Assembly: GCA_025362315.1 (NCBI GenBank)
Contig: JANYGP010000071.1
Coordinates: 124,001 to 188,000, forward strand
Direction: 5' to 3'
DNA length: 64,000 bases
DNA from: Polaromonas sp.
GTDB taxonomy: Bacteria; Pseudomonadota; Gammaproteobacteria; Burkholderiales; Burkholderiaceae_C
This document shows positions 20,127 through 28,814 of the stretch, piece after piece. The notes under the pieces were generated by a model. That model saw only the letters and a list, made by a program, of their open reading frames with translations. It did no database searches and was not told the DNA's origin. Position numbers and translations under genes: made by a program. Within the stretch, counting starts at the first letter, position 1. Each line of letters opens with the position of its first letter.

Positions 20127-21035
20127 TCACAGATTTCGGGCACTGAAAGTGTCACAGGCCTTGACGCTGCCTGTTTTTAGCCCGGTTTCAAACCATTTTT
20201 GCCTTTGGGCGCTGCTGCCATGTGTGAAGCTTTCGGGCACAACCGCGCCGCCCGCTGAGCGCTGCAGCGCATCGTCGCCAATTTTGGCGGCCGCATTCAT
20301 GGCCGCAGCAATATCACCACCTTCCAGAATCTGCCGGGAGTTGTTGGCATTGAAAGCCCATACACCGGCAAAGCAATCAGCCTGCAGTTCAAGCTTGACG
20401 CTCAAGGCGTTGTATTCCGCCTTGCTGACCCGGCCGCGCATCTCGTCCACCTTGGCGCTGATGCCGAGCAGATTTTGCACATGGTGACCCACCTCATGGG
20501 CAATGACATAGGCCTGTGCAAACTCACCGGGGGCGCCCAGGCGCTTGGTCAAGGTTTCATAAAACGCCAGGTCGATGTAAACCTTTTGATCTGACGGGCA
20601 GTAAAACGGTCCCATCGCTGACTGGCCTGCACCACAACCGCCGGTGCCTGTCTGGCCCCGGTACATCACCAGCCGGGGCTCCTTGTAAGTTGCACCGCCC
20701 TTGGCAAACACGTCTTTCCAGACGTCTTCAGTATCAGCCAGCACCGTGCGCACAAATTTGGCCATTCGATCATCCGCTGGAGAATGCGGGACAGGTGCAC
20801 GTTGCCCGGTTGGTTGCTGCTGAATCTGCGCAGGCGGCGCGCCACCGCTGAGCAAACTTAAAATCGTCATGGGGTTGATGTTAAAAATCCACCCACCCAG
20901 CAGCGCGACAACAATGGTGCCAATGCCAATGCTGCGGCCACCCAGCAGCCCGCCTGAACTTCCTGTGCCCCCACCGCCCGGGTCGTCGCGGCGGTCTTCA
21001 ACATTGTTGGATTCTCGGTTGCCTTCCCACTTCAT
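20127..21035 (-). CDS. YpfJ-type neutral zinc metallopeptidase
   Basis: 302 aa of the KPN_02809/YpfJ family. The N-terminus is Gly-rich (RDDPGGGGTGSSGG), followed by one membrane segment (~residues 40-60, IGTIVVALLGGWIFNI), then a zinc-metallopeptidase domain with HEVGHHVQNLLG and a downstream Glu in LELQADCFAGVWA. The start at 21035 (MKWEGNRESNN) follows an AAGGGG site by 5 bases, as family members start. The physiological substrate is unknown. Confidence 0.9.
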   Translation of the reverse strand: MKWEGNRESNNVEDRRDDPGGGGTGSSGGLLGGRSIGIGTIVVALLGGWIFNINPMTILSLLSGGAPPAQIQQQPTGQRAPVPHSPADDRMAKFVRTVLADTEDVWKDVFAKGGATYKEPRLVMYRGQTGTGGCGAGQSAMGPFYCPSDQKVYIDLAFYETLTKRLGAPGEFAQAYVIAHEVGHHVQNLLGISAKVDEMRGRVSKAEYNALSVKLELQADCFAGVWAFNANNSRQILEGGDIAAAMNAAAKIGDDALQRSAGGAVVPESFTHGSSAQRQKWFETGLKTGSVKACDTFSARNL

Positions 21036-21158
21036 ACTTACCCCTTCGGAAATTGCCAAAAAATTTTTGCTCGTCTGCCACTCGACGAGTCCATGTTGTC
21101 ATCTGTACAACGGACTTTACTTGACTGGAACAGCCATGCGGAACAAATGCTGTTTAAG

Positions 21159-21854
21159 ATGACTCAATCCATGATGAAATTCAAGAACAAGCCATTTATT
21201 CATGCGGGTTTGTACGCTGCAGCAATGACAGCTGCTCTGCTTTTGACTGCCTGTGCCAGCCCCATAACTGCCAAAGTCACGAGTTTTAACCAGTGGCCCG
21301 CAGACACTGCCGGCGCCACTTTCAGTTTCATCAGGCCAGTAGATGCCTTGAATGATCTGGAGCAGCAAGCGTATGAATCCAGAGTCCAGGCCGAATTGGA
21401 AAAGCTGGGTTTCAAGCGTGCTGTATCTGGCCAGACAGGCCGCATACAGGTGGACGTTGTGACTGGCAATGGCACACGCAACAAACAATTTCGCGAAGCC
21501 GTTTATCGGGATAATTACATTTATCGCCCACCGTATCGGGATGCAGCAGGCAACGTGTTTGGCGGCTTTTGGGTGCCAGACCCGTTTGGCCAGCGGTATG
21601 CGGGTGACCGTACTGTGACACGCACAGTGCAGGTGAGCAATTTGCGCTTGCGGCTGCTGGATTCCCAGGGCAATGCACCTGGCAGGGCCCGCGCTGTGTT
21701 TGAGTCACGTGCCTTGTATGAAGGTGACAACGAAGATCTGGCCACGCTGGTGCCATTTTTGGTCCGCGCCGTTTTTGATGGGTTTCCCGGGCAAAACGGC
21801 CAGGTGAGAACACTGAAATTTGACAGCAAAACAGGGGCGGTGGTAAAAAACTAA
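21159..21854 (+). CDS. DUF4136-like lipoprotein
   Basis: 231 aa from this start. Positively charged N-terminus, hydrophobic segment and lipobox LLTAC, so the mature protein is probably a membrane-anchored lipoprotein starting CASPITAKVTSF. The body (FNQWPADTAGATFSF near the N-terminus) resembles DUF4136 proteins, which have no known function. Three ATGs are possible (21159, 21171, 21174); none has a strong ribosome site, so the exact start is open. It is divergent from the metallopeptidase gene. Confidence 0.75.
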   Translation: MTQSMMKFKNKPFIHAGLYAAAMTAALLLTACASPITAKVTSFNQWPADTAGATFSFIRPVDALNDLEQQAYESRVQAELEKLGFKRAVSGQTGRIQVDVVTGNGTRNKQFREAVYRDNYIYRPPYRDAAGNVFGGFWVPDPFGQRYAGDRTVTRTVQVSNLRLRLLDSQGNAPGRARAVFESRALYEGDNEDLATLVPFLVRAVFDGFPGQNGQVRTLKFDSKTGAVVKN

Positions 21855-21940
21855 AGTGCTTCAAATTCGCTTAATGCGTTAAACGCGTTGAATGCGTTGA
21901 ATACGTTTGGGGCAATCACTTTCTTTAACTTTTGGGTTTG

Positions 21941-22603
21941 ATGTTGCCTGACTCTCAAAACACCTTGCCTCTTGTACTTTTGACAGGTTTTGACGCCTTT
22001 GGTGGGGACGCCCTTAACCCAAGCTGGTTGGCTGCTCAGGCACTGGATGGGCAAATCATTGAGGGGCACTGTGTGTTGGCAGCCCAGCTACCCACAGTAT
22101 TCAAAACATCTTCCAAGCAATTGACAGCCCTGTTGCAGCAGCATCGTCCGGTACTGGTACTTTGCCTGGGTTTGGCAGGGGGCAGAGGAGGACTTTCACT
22201 GGAGCGTGTTGCCATCAACATACAAGACGCGCGCATTGCCGACAATGCGGGCACCCAGCCCATTGATTTGCCCATCATCCAAACCGGCCCGGCCGCTTAT
22301 TTCAGCACCTTGCCCATCAAGGCCATGTTGCAAGCCATAACCCTTGCCGGTTTGGCAGCGGAAATTTCTCAAACTGCCGGCACATTTGTTTGCAACCATG
22401 TTTTTTACAGCCTGATGCACATGCTGAAAACGAATCGCAAATTTCGTCATGCACGCGGGGGATTCATGCATGTCCCCTACCTGCCTGATCAAGGATTCCC
22501 AAATATGCCTATTGAAAAAATTGTTCAGGGGCTGCGCGCGGCTATCGCGTGTGCTTTATTCACCAAGACAGATGTGTTGCTGGGCGCCGGAAGCTTGAAT
22601 TGA
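21941..22603 (+). CDS. pcp: Pyroglutamyl-peptidase I (family C15)
   Basis: Removes N-terminal pyroglutamate from peptides. The 220-aa protein carries the LLTGFDAFGGDALNPSW opening, the region with the catalytic Glu (LSLERVAINIQDARIADNAG), the Cys in GTFVCNHVFYSLMH and the His in GGFMHVPYLPDQ. ATG 21941 is preferred over the TTG at 21932. The upstream gap (21855-21940) has a run of near-repeats of AATGCGTTG at 21870-21910. It ends 1 base from a convergent small membrane gene. Confidence 0.92.
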   Translation: MLPDSQNTLPLVLLTGFDAFGGDALNPSWLAAQALDGQIIEGHCVLAAQLPTVFKTSSKQLTALLQQHRPVLVLCLGLAGGRGGLSLERVAINIQDARIADNAGTQPIDLPIIQTGPAAYFSTLPIKAMLQAITLAGLAAEISQTAGTFVCNHVFYSLMHMLKTNRKFRHARGGFMHVPYLPDQGFPNMPIEKIVQGLRAAIACALFTKTDVLLGAGSLN

Positions 22604-22604
22604 G

Positions 22605-22838
22605 CTAGCTTCCTTGCACTGAACTTTTATCTGAATGCATCAATCGCCACATCAGCCATGTGCCCAAAATCGCATTGACCAATGCAAAACCGCCAGCAAG
22701 CACCATCCCTGCTGCATTGAGTGCCCGGTTTTGCACGATCCATGACAAGGCATAAGACAAAGTGTTAAGCACCAGCATCAACCAGAATAATGGATTGCTA
22801 GGCTGGTAAATTTTTTTGAGTTTTAAAAGCCACGTCAT
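22605..22838 (-). CDS. Small two-helix membrane protein, unknown
   Basis: 77 aa with two hydrophobic segments (about residues 15-33 and 42-66) and a short polar end. I do not recognise the family. Its stop lies 1 base from the convergent pcp stop. Coding likelihood is supported by the clean membrane pattern and lack of a competing frame. Confidence 0.5.
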   Translation of the reverse strand: MTWLLKLKKIYQPSNPLFWLMLVLNTLSYALSWIVQNRALNAAGMVLAGGFALVNAILGTWLMWRLMHSDKSSVQGS

Positions 22839-22879
22839 GGCCTTGATACTAACGCTTGAATGCCAACCCTGACATTGAT

Positions 22880-23209
22880 TTAATTTGTATTCAGCACGTT
22901 GGCAAAAACAGCTTCTGGCAAACCTGTTTCACCAAAAACTGATATTTTTGAAGTGCCTGGTTGCACAGGTTCACCGTTTACCAGACTGGCACATTTTTTT
23001 AACGCCGCGCCGTAACTGTTTTCAATGCATGCCGCTACTGCAGTTTGGAAATTGGCCCTGCTGGTTTGTCGATGCTGGGCTTTTTGGACCTGGTCACGCG
23101 CTACCAGCACCATTGCAATCAGCTGGCAAACAATTACCAACCCTGCGGCAATTAAAAACATTTTTTTGGCAGGAAGTTTTTCTACCGGTCGCAGAGGGTC
23201 GGAAGACAC
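22880..23209 (-). CDS. Single-pass membrane protein, unknown
   Basis: 109 aa starting at GTG 23209. A short cytoplasmic lead (MSSDPLRPVEKLPAKK), one hydrophobic helix (about residues 17-37), then a periplasmic part with two Cys (AACIENSYGAALKKCASL) that could form a disulfide. No family recognised. It is on the same strand as the next small gene upstream of pcp, 41 bases apart. Confidence 0.5.
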   Translation of the reverse strand: MSSDPLRPVEKLPAKKMFLIAAGLVIVCQLIAMVLVARDQVQKAQHRQTSRANFQTAVAACIENSYGAALKKCASLVNGEPVQPGTSKISVFGETGLPEAVFANVLNTN

Positions 23210-23385
23210 GATTCATTTCTCCAGGTGTTGAATGCATTTTTTCAATGCTAATCATCAGCTGGTAAAAATATATTCGGAATGCAGCCAATACAGTTGTAAT
23301 CAAAATTCACTGAACTGGCGTTTTCAGCATTACCAGCCGCCGCTAGACTCCTGGCATCTCCAGCACAACCGGTTTTACCCAATAC

Positions 23386-23571
23386 TTAGACTGATCGCTC
23401 GCCATCCGGCAGCGGCGATTGTGTTGTTGAACCAGCCTCAGTAATGTTTGCAGGATTCTCAAGGTCTACAAAGCACAATTCAACGCCATTCCAGCGTTGA
23501 CCGCACCAGCAGACGCCTTCTGCATTGATCAAGCAGGTGCCTGTACCGCAGCAGCGCGAATCTTCTTGCAT
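23386..23571 (-). CDS. Cysteine-rich small conserved protein
   Basis: 61 aa beginning MQEDSRCCGTGTCLINAEG, followed by CWCGQRWNGVELCF. Six cysteines in the first 33 residues suggest a metal site or disulfides. A GGAAGG lies 7 bases before the ATG at 23571. I recall similar CCGTGxC...CWCGQxW proteins as conserved hypotheticals in Burkholderiales, but cannot confirm it here. It lies 28 bases downstream of dcd on the same strand. The longer frame continuing upstream overlaps dcd and is not supported. Confidence 0.65.
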   Translation of the reverse strand: MQEDSRCCGTGTCLINAEGVCWCGQRWNGVELCFVDLENPANITEAGSTTQSPLPDGERSV

Positions 23572-23599
23572 AGGTTGCCTTCCATGATGTTTCCCTGAA

Positions 23600-24172
23600 C
23601 TATGCTTTAGGCAAGGTAACACCCACCTGCCCCTGATATTTGCCGCCCCGGTCCTTGTATGACACTTCGCAAACATCGTCCTTGTCGCTTTCGAAAAAGA
23701 GGACTTGCGCGCATCCCTCACCTGCATAAATTTTAGCTGGAAGAGGTGTGGTGTTTGAAAACTCCAGAGTGACATAGCCCTCCCACTCTGGCTCAAAAGG
23801 TGTGACATTGACAATGATGCCGCACCGGGCATATGTGCTTTTACCCAAACAGATGGTCAAGACGTTTCGGGGGATGCGAAAGTACTCCATCGTTCGGGCC
23901 AGGGCAAAGCTGTTGGGGGGAATGATGCAGCTGTCACCCTGGAAATCGACAAAGCTTTTTTCGTCAAAATTTTTAGGGTCGACAACTGTGCTGTGAATGT
24001 TGGTAAATACTTTGAATTCTGGCGCACAACGAATGTCATACCCGTAGCTGGACGTACCGTAACTGATGATTTTCCTGCCGTCCGCCTGCCGGATCTGCCC
24101 CGGCTCAAACGGCTCAATCATGCCAGTTGTTTTCGCCATATGGCGTATCCATTTGTCGCTTTTAATACTCAT
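23600..24172 (-). CDS. dcd: dCTP deaminase
   Basis: Deaminates dCTP to dUTP, feeding dTTP synthesis. 190 aa, close to E. coli Dcd (193). Landmarks: the SIKSDKWI start, [16 protein letters not shown], and the active-site segment with Ser-Arg-Glu character [21 protein letters not shown] followed by TLEFSN. The protein ends in [13 protein letters not shown], the usual nucleotide-covering tail. Probable operon with the small Cys-rich gene. Confidence 0.95.
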   Translation of the reverse strand: MSIKSDKWIRHMAKTTGMIEPFEPGQIRQADGRKIISYGTSSYGYDIRCAPEFKVFTNIHSTVVDPKNFDEKSFVDFQGDSCIIPPNSFALARTMEYFRIPRNVLTICLGKSTYARCGIIVNVTPFEPEWEGYVTLEFSNTTPLPAKIYAGEGCAQVLFFESDKDDVCEVSYKDRGGKYQGQVGVTLPKA

Positions 24173-24422
24173 TGCGTGCTCCTGCAGGTATTGTATGCAG
24201 TGCCCCCATAAACACCGCAGACAGCCTGCAAGTCACAAAGCTGATACCGTCAGGACTGTTGCTGCTTGTTGTCTGTTTGCTGCCTTGTTTAGCCTTGTCA
24301 AATATTTAGAATTTAGTTCGCCACAAGCTGATGTTTTCGAATTGAAATGTCGGACTTGCTCCTGATAACGTAGCTCCTGGCGCCCGTTTTAATTGGCTTT
24401 TGACTTATATTTACCATTATTT
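24173..24422. other. Divergent intergenic region
   Basis: 250 bases between the dcd and LON-domain gene starts. No gene is supported. A weak resemblance to the dispersed repeat (GTAGCTCCTGGCGCCCG) lies at 24370-24386, without the second arm. Promoters for both genes should be here, but no convincing box pair is seen. Confidence 0.4.
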
Positions 24423-25094
24423 ATGTCCGATGCACTTAAATTGATCAGTCTTCCGTTGTTTCCACTGGGCAGCGTGCTTTATCCCGGCGGTTTGTTATCG
24501 CTCCGGATTTTTGAGGTGCGTTATCTGGACATGATTGGCAAATGCCATAAAAACGGCGCGCCATTTGGCGTAGTGGCGCTGACCGTTGGCTCAGAAGTGC
24601 GTAGGGCAGAACCGGCAAAAGTCATGGACAAACTGTCGGGAGATACTTTTGCACGCGAAGATTTTTGTGCCACAGGCACGCTGGCCACCATCACCGAGTT
24701 TTCAGTCCCGCAAGCCGGATTGATGGTGATTCGCTGTGTTGGCGCCCAGCGTTTCAAAGTCAGCTCCCGTGATCAGCTCAAGCATGGCTTGTGGATTGCT
24801 GATGTCGAGCGAATCGACGGGGACATGAAAGTTGCAGTGCCTGACGACTTGAAACCCTGTGCCGATGCACTTGGAAAATTGATCAAAAGTCTTCAGCAGC
24901 GCAATATTGCTGATGAACAAATGCCATTGCTGTCACCCTACCAGCTTGACGATTGCGGTTGGGTGGCAAATCGCTGGTGTGAGTTGCTGCCCCTTCCGCT
25001 TGAATTAAAGCAGCGACTGATGGAGCTGGACAACCCTCTGGTTCGGCTGGAGTTGGTCAGCGATATTCTGGAACGTACCGGAATCGCAATTTAG
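24423..25094 (+). CDS. LON substrate-binding-domain protein
   Basis: 223 aa with the LON N-terminal domain only: LPLFPLGSVLYPGGLLSLRIFEVRYLDM near the N-terminus. There is no AAA+ ATPase or serine protease domain. Such stand-alone proteins are widespread in Proteobacteria; the function is unknown, possibly protein binding. ATG 24423 is chosen over an earlier in-frame start at 24393 because the family starts close to the ISLPLFPLG strand. Its stop is 8 bases from the convergent CapD-like gene. Confidence 0.88.
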   Translation: MSDALKLISLPLFPLGSVLYPGGLLSLRIFEVRYLDMIGKCHKNGAPFGVVALTVGSEVRRAEPAKVMDKLSGDTFAREDFCATGTLATITEFSVPQAGLMVIRCVGAQRFKVSSRDQLKHGLWIADVERIDGDMKVAVPDDLKPCADALGKLIKSLQQRNIADEQMPLLSPYQLDDCGWVANRWCELLPLPLELKQRLMELDNPLVRLELVSDILERTGIAI

Positions 25095-25102
25095 TTACCT
25101 CG

Positions 25103-26911
25103 TCAGTTTTGCGCTGTGTACTCAGGCACATGACCACTTAGCCATGCCCGTACATCACGGCTGCCTGGCGCTGGCCCTGCATCGTCAATCCACTGGGTTA
25201 CATCGCTGATTTTCACAGCTTGTTGGCCCGACGTTTTAGCTACGCGCAATTTCGGGTGCTGGGTTGGCTCGGTTGTTTCATCGTCAGCCAACAGTTCTTC
25301 ATACAACTTTTCACCCGGGCGAAGTCCGGTAAACGACAAGGGAATCTCCTGCTCGGTTTTGCCAGACAGCCGCAGCATCATGCGCGCCAGATCGGCAATT
25401 TTCATTGGTTCGCCCATGTCCAGCACATAAATTTGCCCTGTGCTGCCCATCAGTCCAGCTTGAAGTACGAGGCGGGCGGCTTCGGGAATCGTCATGAAGT
25501 AGCGAACGATGTCAGGGTGCGTCACTGTGATAGGCCCGCCCTTGGCAATTTGCTCGCTAAAAAGTGGCACCACTGAGCCACTGGAGCCCAGCACATTGCC
25601 AAAACGCACCGACACGTACGCCGTAGCCGGATGCTCTATCGCCACGCTTTGCACGACCAGCTCCGCCATCCGCTTGGTTGCGCCCATGATGTTGGTGGGG
25701 TTGACGGCCTTGTCAGTAGATATCAACACGAACTTTTGCGCGCCGCACTCTCCAGCGATGCGCGCGGCGTGCAGGGTACCCAGAATATTGGTGCGAACAG
25801 CTTCAATTTCATTGTGTGACTCCATCAGCGGCACGTGCTTGTAGGCCGCCGCGTGAAAGAAAACCGATGGTTTGTGCTGCAGGGCAATTGCGCGGAGCCT
25901 TTCCATTTCACGCACATTGGCCGTGTAGTAAAGCCCCTGCATTTGCGGATGGGCTTCTTGCAGTTCCTGCTCAAGCTTGTAGACCGCAATTTCGGACGAA
26001 TCAACGCACACCAGCCGCGCTACGCCCAGTCGGGCAATCTGACGGCACAGCTCTGAACCAATCGAGCCACCCGCGCCTGACACAAAAACCGTTTTTCCAG
26101 AAAAGAGCGAGGCCAAACCATGCTCGTTCAATTCCACAGCTTGCCTGCCCAGCAAGTCTTCCAGTTCAATCTTGCGCGGACTGCTCCCGTCATTGCGCAG
26201 CCACTCATCAGGGCGGGGCATGGTGAGCAGTGTCAGCCCAGCCTGAGTGGACTGAAGCAACACATCCCGGCGGTCGTCTGAGCCTGGCGGACTGGCTACG
26301 AGTGCGGTTTTAGCACCGGTTGATCGTGAAATTTCTACAACAGCACTGGGCAGGCCAAGGACAGGAATCTGGTTCAAGTAAGTGCCCTGCTCTGCAAAAA
26401 TTGGCGATGCAATGCCTACGCAGTGCCATTGTGATGAACCCTTCAGAGCGCGCATGGCATCAGCCGCATCTTTGAGCGAACCAACAATCAACAATGGCCT
26501 GGAAGTGTCACCGGGAGCAGAGTGCTCGTTGAATGTACGCCAGCCGGCGCGTGCAGCACCCAGCAACACCAGCACCAGTAAGGGATGAATCATCAGCACC
26601 GATCGTGGGAAAAACGGCACGCGCAGCATCAGGATTACAGTCGCCGACAGCACCCCGGCAACCAGCACACCCCAGCCAAGCTGGCGCAGCTCAGGCAAGC
26701 CAATGTAACGCCATACCTGCCGGTAAACCCTGGCAACTGCCAGCCCCACGACAAAACTGGGCAACATCCAGCGAGCGCTGGCCAGCGCCAGTGCTTCAAA
26801 TTCTGAAGGGATTTCAAAGTTGAACCGAAGCCAGAATGATGCCCACCAGGCCAGGCAGACCAGTGCAAGGTCAACTAACCAAAAGGGCATGATTTCTTTG
26901 CGCAAATTCAT
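25103..26911 (-). CDS. Membrane UDP-GlcNAc 4,6-dehydratase-like protein (CapD/WbpM/PglF family)
   Basis: 602 aa: about four membrane helices (residues 10-115), a nucleotide-binding spacer domain, then an extended SDR domain with GAGGSIGSELCRQIARLG and LISTDKAVNPTNIMGATKR. In the second motif Met replaces the usual catalytic Tyr, as known for WbpM/PglF enzymes. It starts polysaccharide or N-acetyl-diamino sugar synthesis by making UDP-4-keto-6-deoxy-GlcNAc. Start 26911 (MNLRKEIMPFWLVDL) is preferred; the frame extends 51 codons upstream without support. It borders the glycan island and is divergent from pseB. Confidence 0.9.
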   Translation of the reverse strand: MNLRKEIMPFWLVDLALVCLAWWASFWLRFNFEIPSEFEALALASARWMLPSFVVGLAVARVYRQVWRYIGLPELRQLGWGVLVAGVLSATVILMLRVPFFPRSVLMIHPLLVLVLLGAARAGWRTFNEHSAPGDTSRPLLIVGSLKDAADAMRALKGSSQWHCVGIASPIFAEQGTYLNQIPVLGLPSAVVEISRSTGAKTALVASPPGSDDRRDVLLQSTQAGLTLLTMPRPDEWLRNDGSSPRKIELEDLLGRQAVELNEHGLASLFSGKTVFVSGAGGSIGSELCRQIARLGVARLVCVDSSEIAVYKLEQELQEAHPQMQGLYYTANVREMERLRAIALQHKPSVFFHAAAYKHVPLMESHNEIEAVRTNILGTLHAARIAGECGAQKFVLISTDKAVNPTNIMGATKRMAELVVQSVAIEHPATAYVSVRFGNVLGSSGSVVPLFSEQIAKGGPITVTHPDIVRYFMTIPEAARLVLQAGLMGSTGQIYVLDMGEPMKIADLARMMLRLSGKTEQEIPLSFTGLRPGEKLYEELLADDETTEPTQHPKLRVAKTSGQQAVKISDVTQWIDDAGPAPGSRDVRAWLSGHVPEYTAQN

Positions 26912-27040
26912 GAGAAATATTGTTTTAGAAATCAAATAGTGGGAGTGGGTCTTATTGTCACATGCGCCTTTGGAAAACACGTTCCAAAAAATGTGTTTCA
27001 AGCGATTAGCTGGCCGTGAAAACCTGATGTAAGCCCTTTC

Positions 27041-27046
27041 TATAAT
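27041..27046 (+). promoter_or_regulatory. Candidate -10 box for the pseB-led operon
   Basis: A perfect TATAAT lies 82 bases before the pseB start in the divergent gap. The -35 position (about 27018-27023, GAAAAC) matches the consensus poorly, so an activator or another sigma factor may be involved. No JUMPStart-like element was noticed. Confidence 0.35.
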
Positions 27047-27127
27047 GCTTGCAAGCAGTTCCACAGCAAGCGAAAATTAGTTGAATTTAATCTTTAGCCT
27101 GTCACACCCATTGTTATTTATCTTTAT

Positions 27128-28111
27128 ATGCTGAATAAAAAATCTATTTTGATCACTGGCGGTACAGGCTCCTTTGGTCATAAATTTGTTGAAATGCTGC
27201 TTGCCCGCTATCAGCCGTCCCGGATTGTGGTTTTTTCCCGGGATGAGCTAAAGCAATATGAAATGGCCAAAAAATTTTCTGCACCTTGCATGCGCTATTT
27301 TTTGGGCGATGTGCGTGATTTGCCCAGGCTGCGCCGGGCTTTTGAAGGCATTGACGTTGTAGTGCATGCAGCGGCACTCAAGCAGGTTCCTGCTGCTGAA
27401 TACAACCCGTTTGAGTACATTAAGACCAATGTTTTAGGCGCACAAAACGTAGTAGAAGCTTGTCTCGATTCCAATGTCAGTCGGGTCGTGGCATTGTCAA
27501 CAGACAAAGCAGCTGCCCCCATCAACTTGTATGGTGCAACCAAGCTTTGCTCAGACAAGTTGTTTATTGCAGCCAACAACATTCGGGGCGATCGCGACAT
27601 CCGTTTTTCAGTGGTACGTTATGGCAATGTGATGGGCAGCCGGGGTTCAGTGATTCCGTTTTTTCTGGAAAACCAAAAACACGGATTTTTTCCGATCACT
27701 GATCCGGCTATGACCCGTTTTAATATTGCCATTGAAGACGGCGTCGAGATGGCCTTGTGGAGCCTTGAAAACGCACTTGGAGGCGAGATCATGGTGCCCA
27801 AAATTCCTTCGTATCGCATCACAGATGTGGCTTCTGCCATCGATGCTACCTGCGAACAACGAATTGTGGGAATTCGACCAGGGGAAAAAATACATGAGGA
27901 AATGATCACAGAAAGTGACAGTGCCAATACCGTGGATTTGGGTAAATACTATGCGATATTGCCGGTAACTTCCGCCTTCTCTACACAACAATATTGCTCA
28001 GTCATGAACGCAAAACCTGCAAAGCAAGGCTTTGCGTACAACAGTGGCAGCAATCCAGACTTCTTAAGTGTTGAACAACTGCGCGCACTCATCGCCAAGC
28101 AGATTATTTAG
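27128..28111 (+). CDS. pseB: UDP-GlcNAc 4,6-dehydratase (inverting), PseB-like
   Basis: 327 aa. Soluble SDR with the dinucleotide motif ITGGTGSFGHKF, FSRDELKQYEM (typical of FlaA1/PseB), and the catalytic set ALSTDKAAAPINLYGATKL (Asp, Lys, Tyr). This is the first enzyme of pseudaminic acid synthesis and inverts C5, unlike the CapD-like neighbour. It heads a plus-strand run of nine tightly packed genes. The sequence here looks AT-richer than the flanking housekeeping genes, consistent with transfer. No strong ribosome site precedes ATG 27128. Confidence 0.92.
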   Translation: MLNKKSILITGGTGSFGHKFVEMLLARYQPSRIVVFSRDELKQYEMAKKFSAPCMRYFLGDVRDLPRLRRAFEGIDVVVHAAALKQVPAAEYNPFEYIKTNVLGAQNVVEACLDSNVSRVVALSTDKAAAPINLYGATKLCSDKLFIAANNIRGDRDIRFSVVRYGNVMGSRGSVIPFFLENQKHGFFPITDPAMTRFNIAIEDGVEMALWSLENALGGEIMVPKIPSYRITDVASAIDATCEQRIVGIRPGEKIHEEMITESDSANTVDLGKYYAILPVTSAFSTQQYCSVMNAKPAKQGFAYNSGSNPDFLSVEQLRALIAKQII

Positions 28112-28124
28112 CACATTGATACGT

Positions 28125-28814
28125 ATGAAAATAGCAATCATTCCAGCACGCGGTGGAAGCAAACGAATTCCGCGCAAAAACGCAAAGTCGTTTTTTGGTG
28201 TGCCAATGATTGCACGCACAATTCATTTAACGCTTGACAGTGGCTTGTTTGACCATGTGGTAGTTTCAACAGATGACATTGAAATCGCAAATATTGCCAG
28301 ACAAGCTGGAGCAGACATACCGTTTATACGACCCCTTGATTTAGCCGATGATTTGACGCCAACCGTACCAGTTGTTGCCCATGCCGTTCAGTCGTGCAAT
28401 GAGTTGGGCTGGGACGTAACTTACGCCTGCTGCATTTACCCCTGCGTCCCACTCCTTGATATTAAAGATATTGCGGCAGCTCTAAATATGGCACTTGTCA
28501 AGGATGCCGATTTTGTGTACCCGGTCACTGAGTACGCTCACCCAGTACAGCGCGCCATGCGCCGGTCAGAAATTGGACAGATGTCACTTTACAGCCCACA
28601 GTATGAGATGGCACGGACCCAAGATCTTGAAAAAAGCTTTCACGATGCAGGCCTTTTCTATTGGGGCAAGGCATCCGCTTGGCTGGCTCATAAAAAGATG
28701 CATACGGCTGGTTTGGGGATGCCGATTCCGCATTGGCGGGTGGTGGACATCGACAACGAAGATGATTGGCGTCGGGCGGAATTGCTTTTCAAAGCCATGC
28801 AACCACAAGAATGA
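28125..28814 (+). CDS. pseF: CMP-nonulosonate cytidylyltransferase, PseF-like
   Basis: 229 aa. Opens with IIPARGGSKRIPRKNAKSF, the CTP-binding motif of CMP-sugar synthetases, and has the later PseF-like YACCIYPCVPLL and GLFYWGKASAW elements. It would activate a nine-carbon sugar acid as the CMP derivative for transfer. It could equally serve another nonulosonate, since NeuA, LegF and PseF are hard to separate by eye; the FYWG(K)A motif favours PseF. It lies 13 bases after pseB. Confidence 0.85.
   Translation: MKIAIIPARGGSKRIPRKNAKSFFGVPMIARTIHLTLDSGLFDHVVVSTDDIEIANIARQAGADIPFIRPLDLADDLTPTVPVVAHAVQSCNELGWDVTYACCIYPCVPLLDIKDIAAALNMALVKDADFVYPVTEYAHPVQRAMRRSEIGQMSLYSPQYEMARTQDLEKSFHDAGLFYWGKASAWLAHKKMHTAGLGMPIPHWRVVDIDNEDDWRRAELLFKAMQPQE

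Noticed and set aside
23572-23832. Longer version of the Cys-rich gene
   Set aside because: The upstream part overlaps dcd in another phase and lacks the pattern of a real protein.
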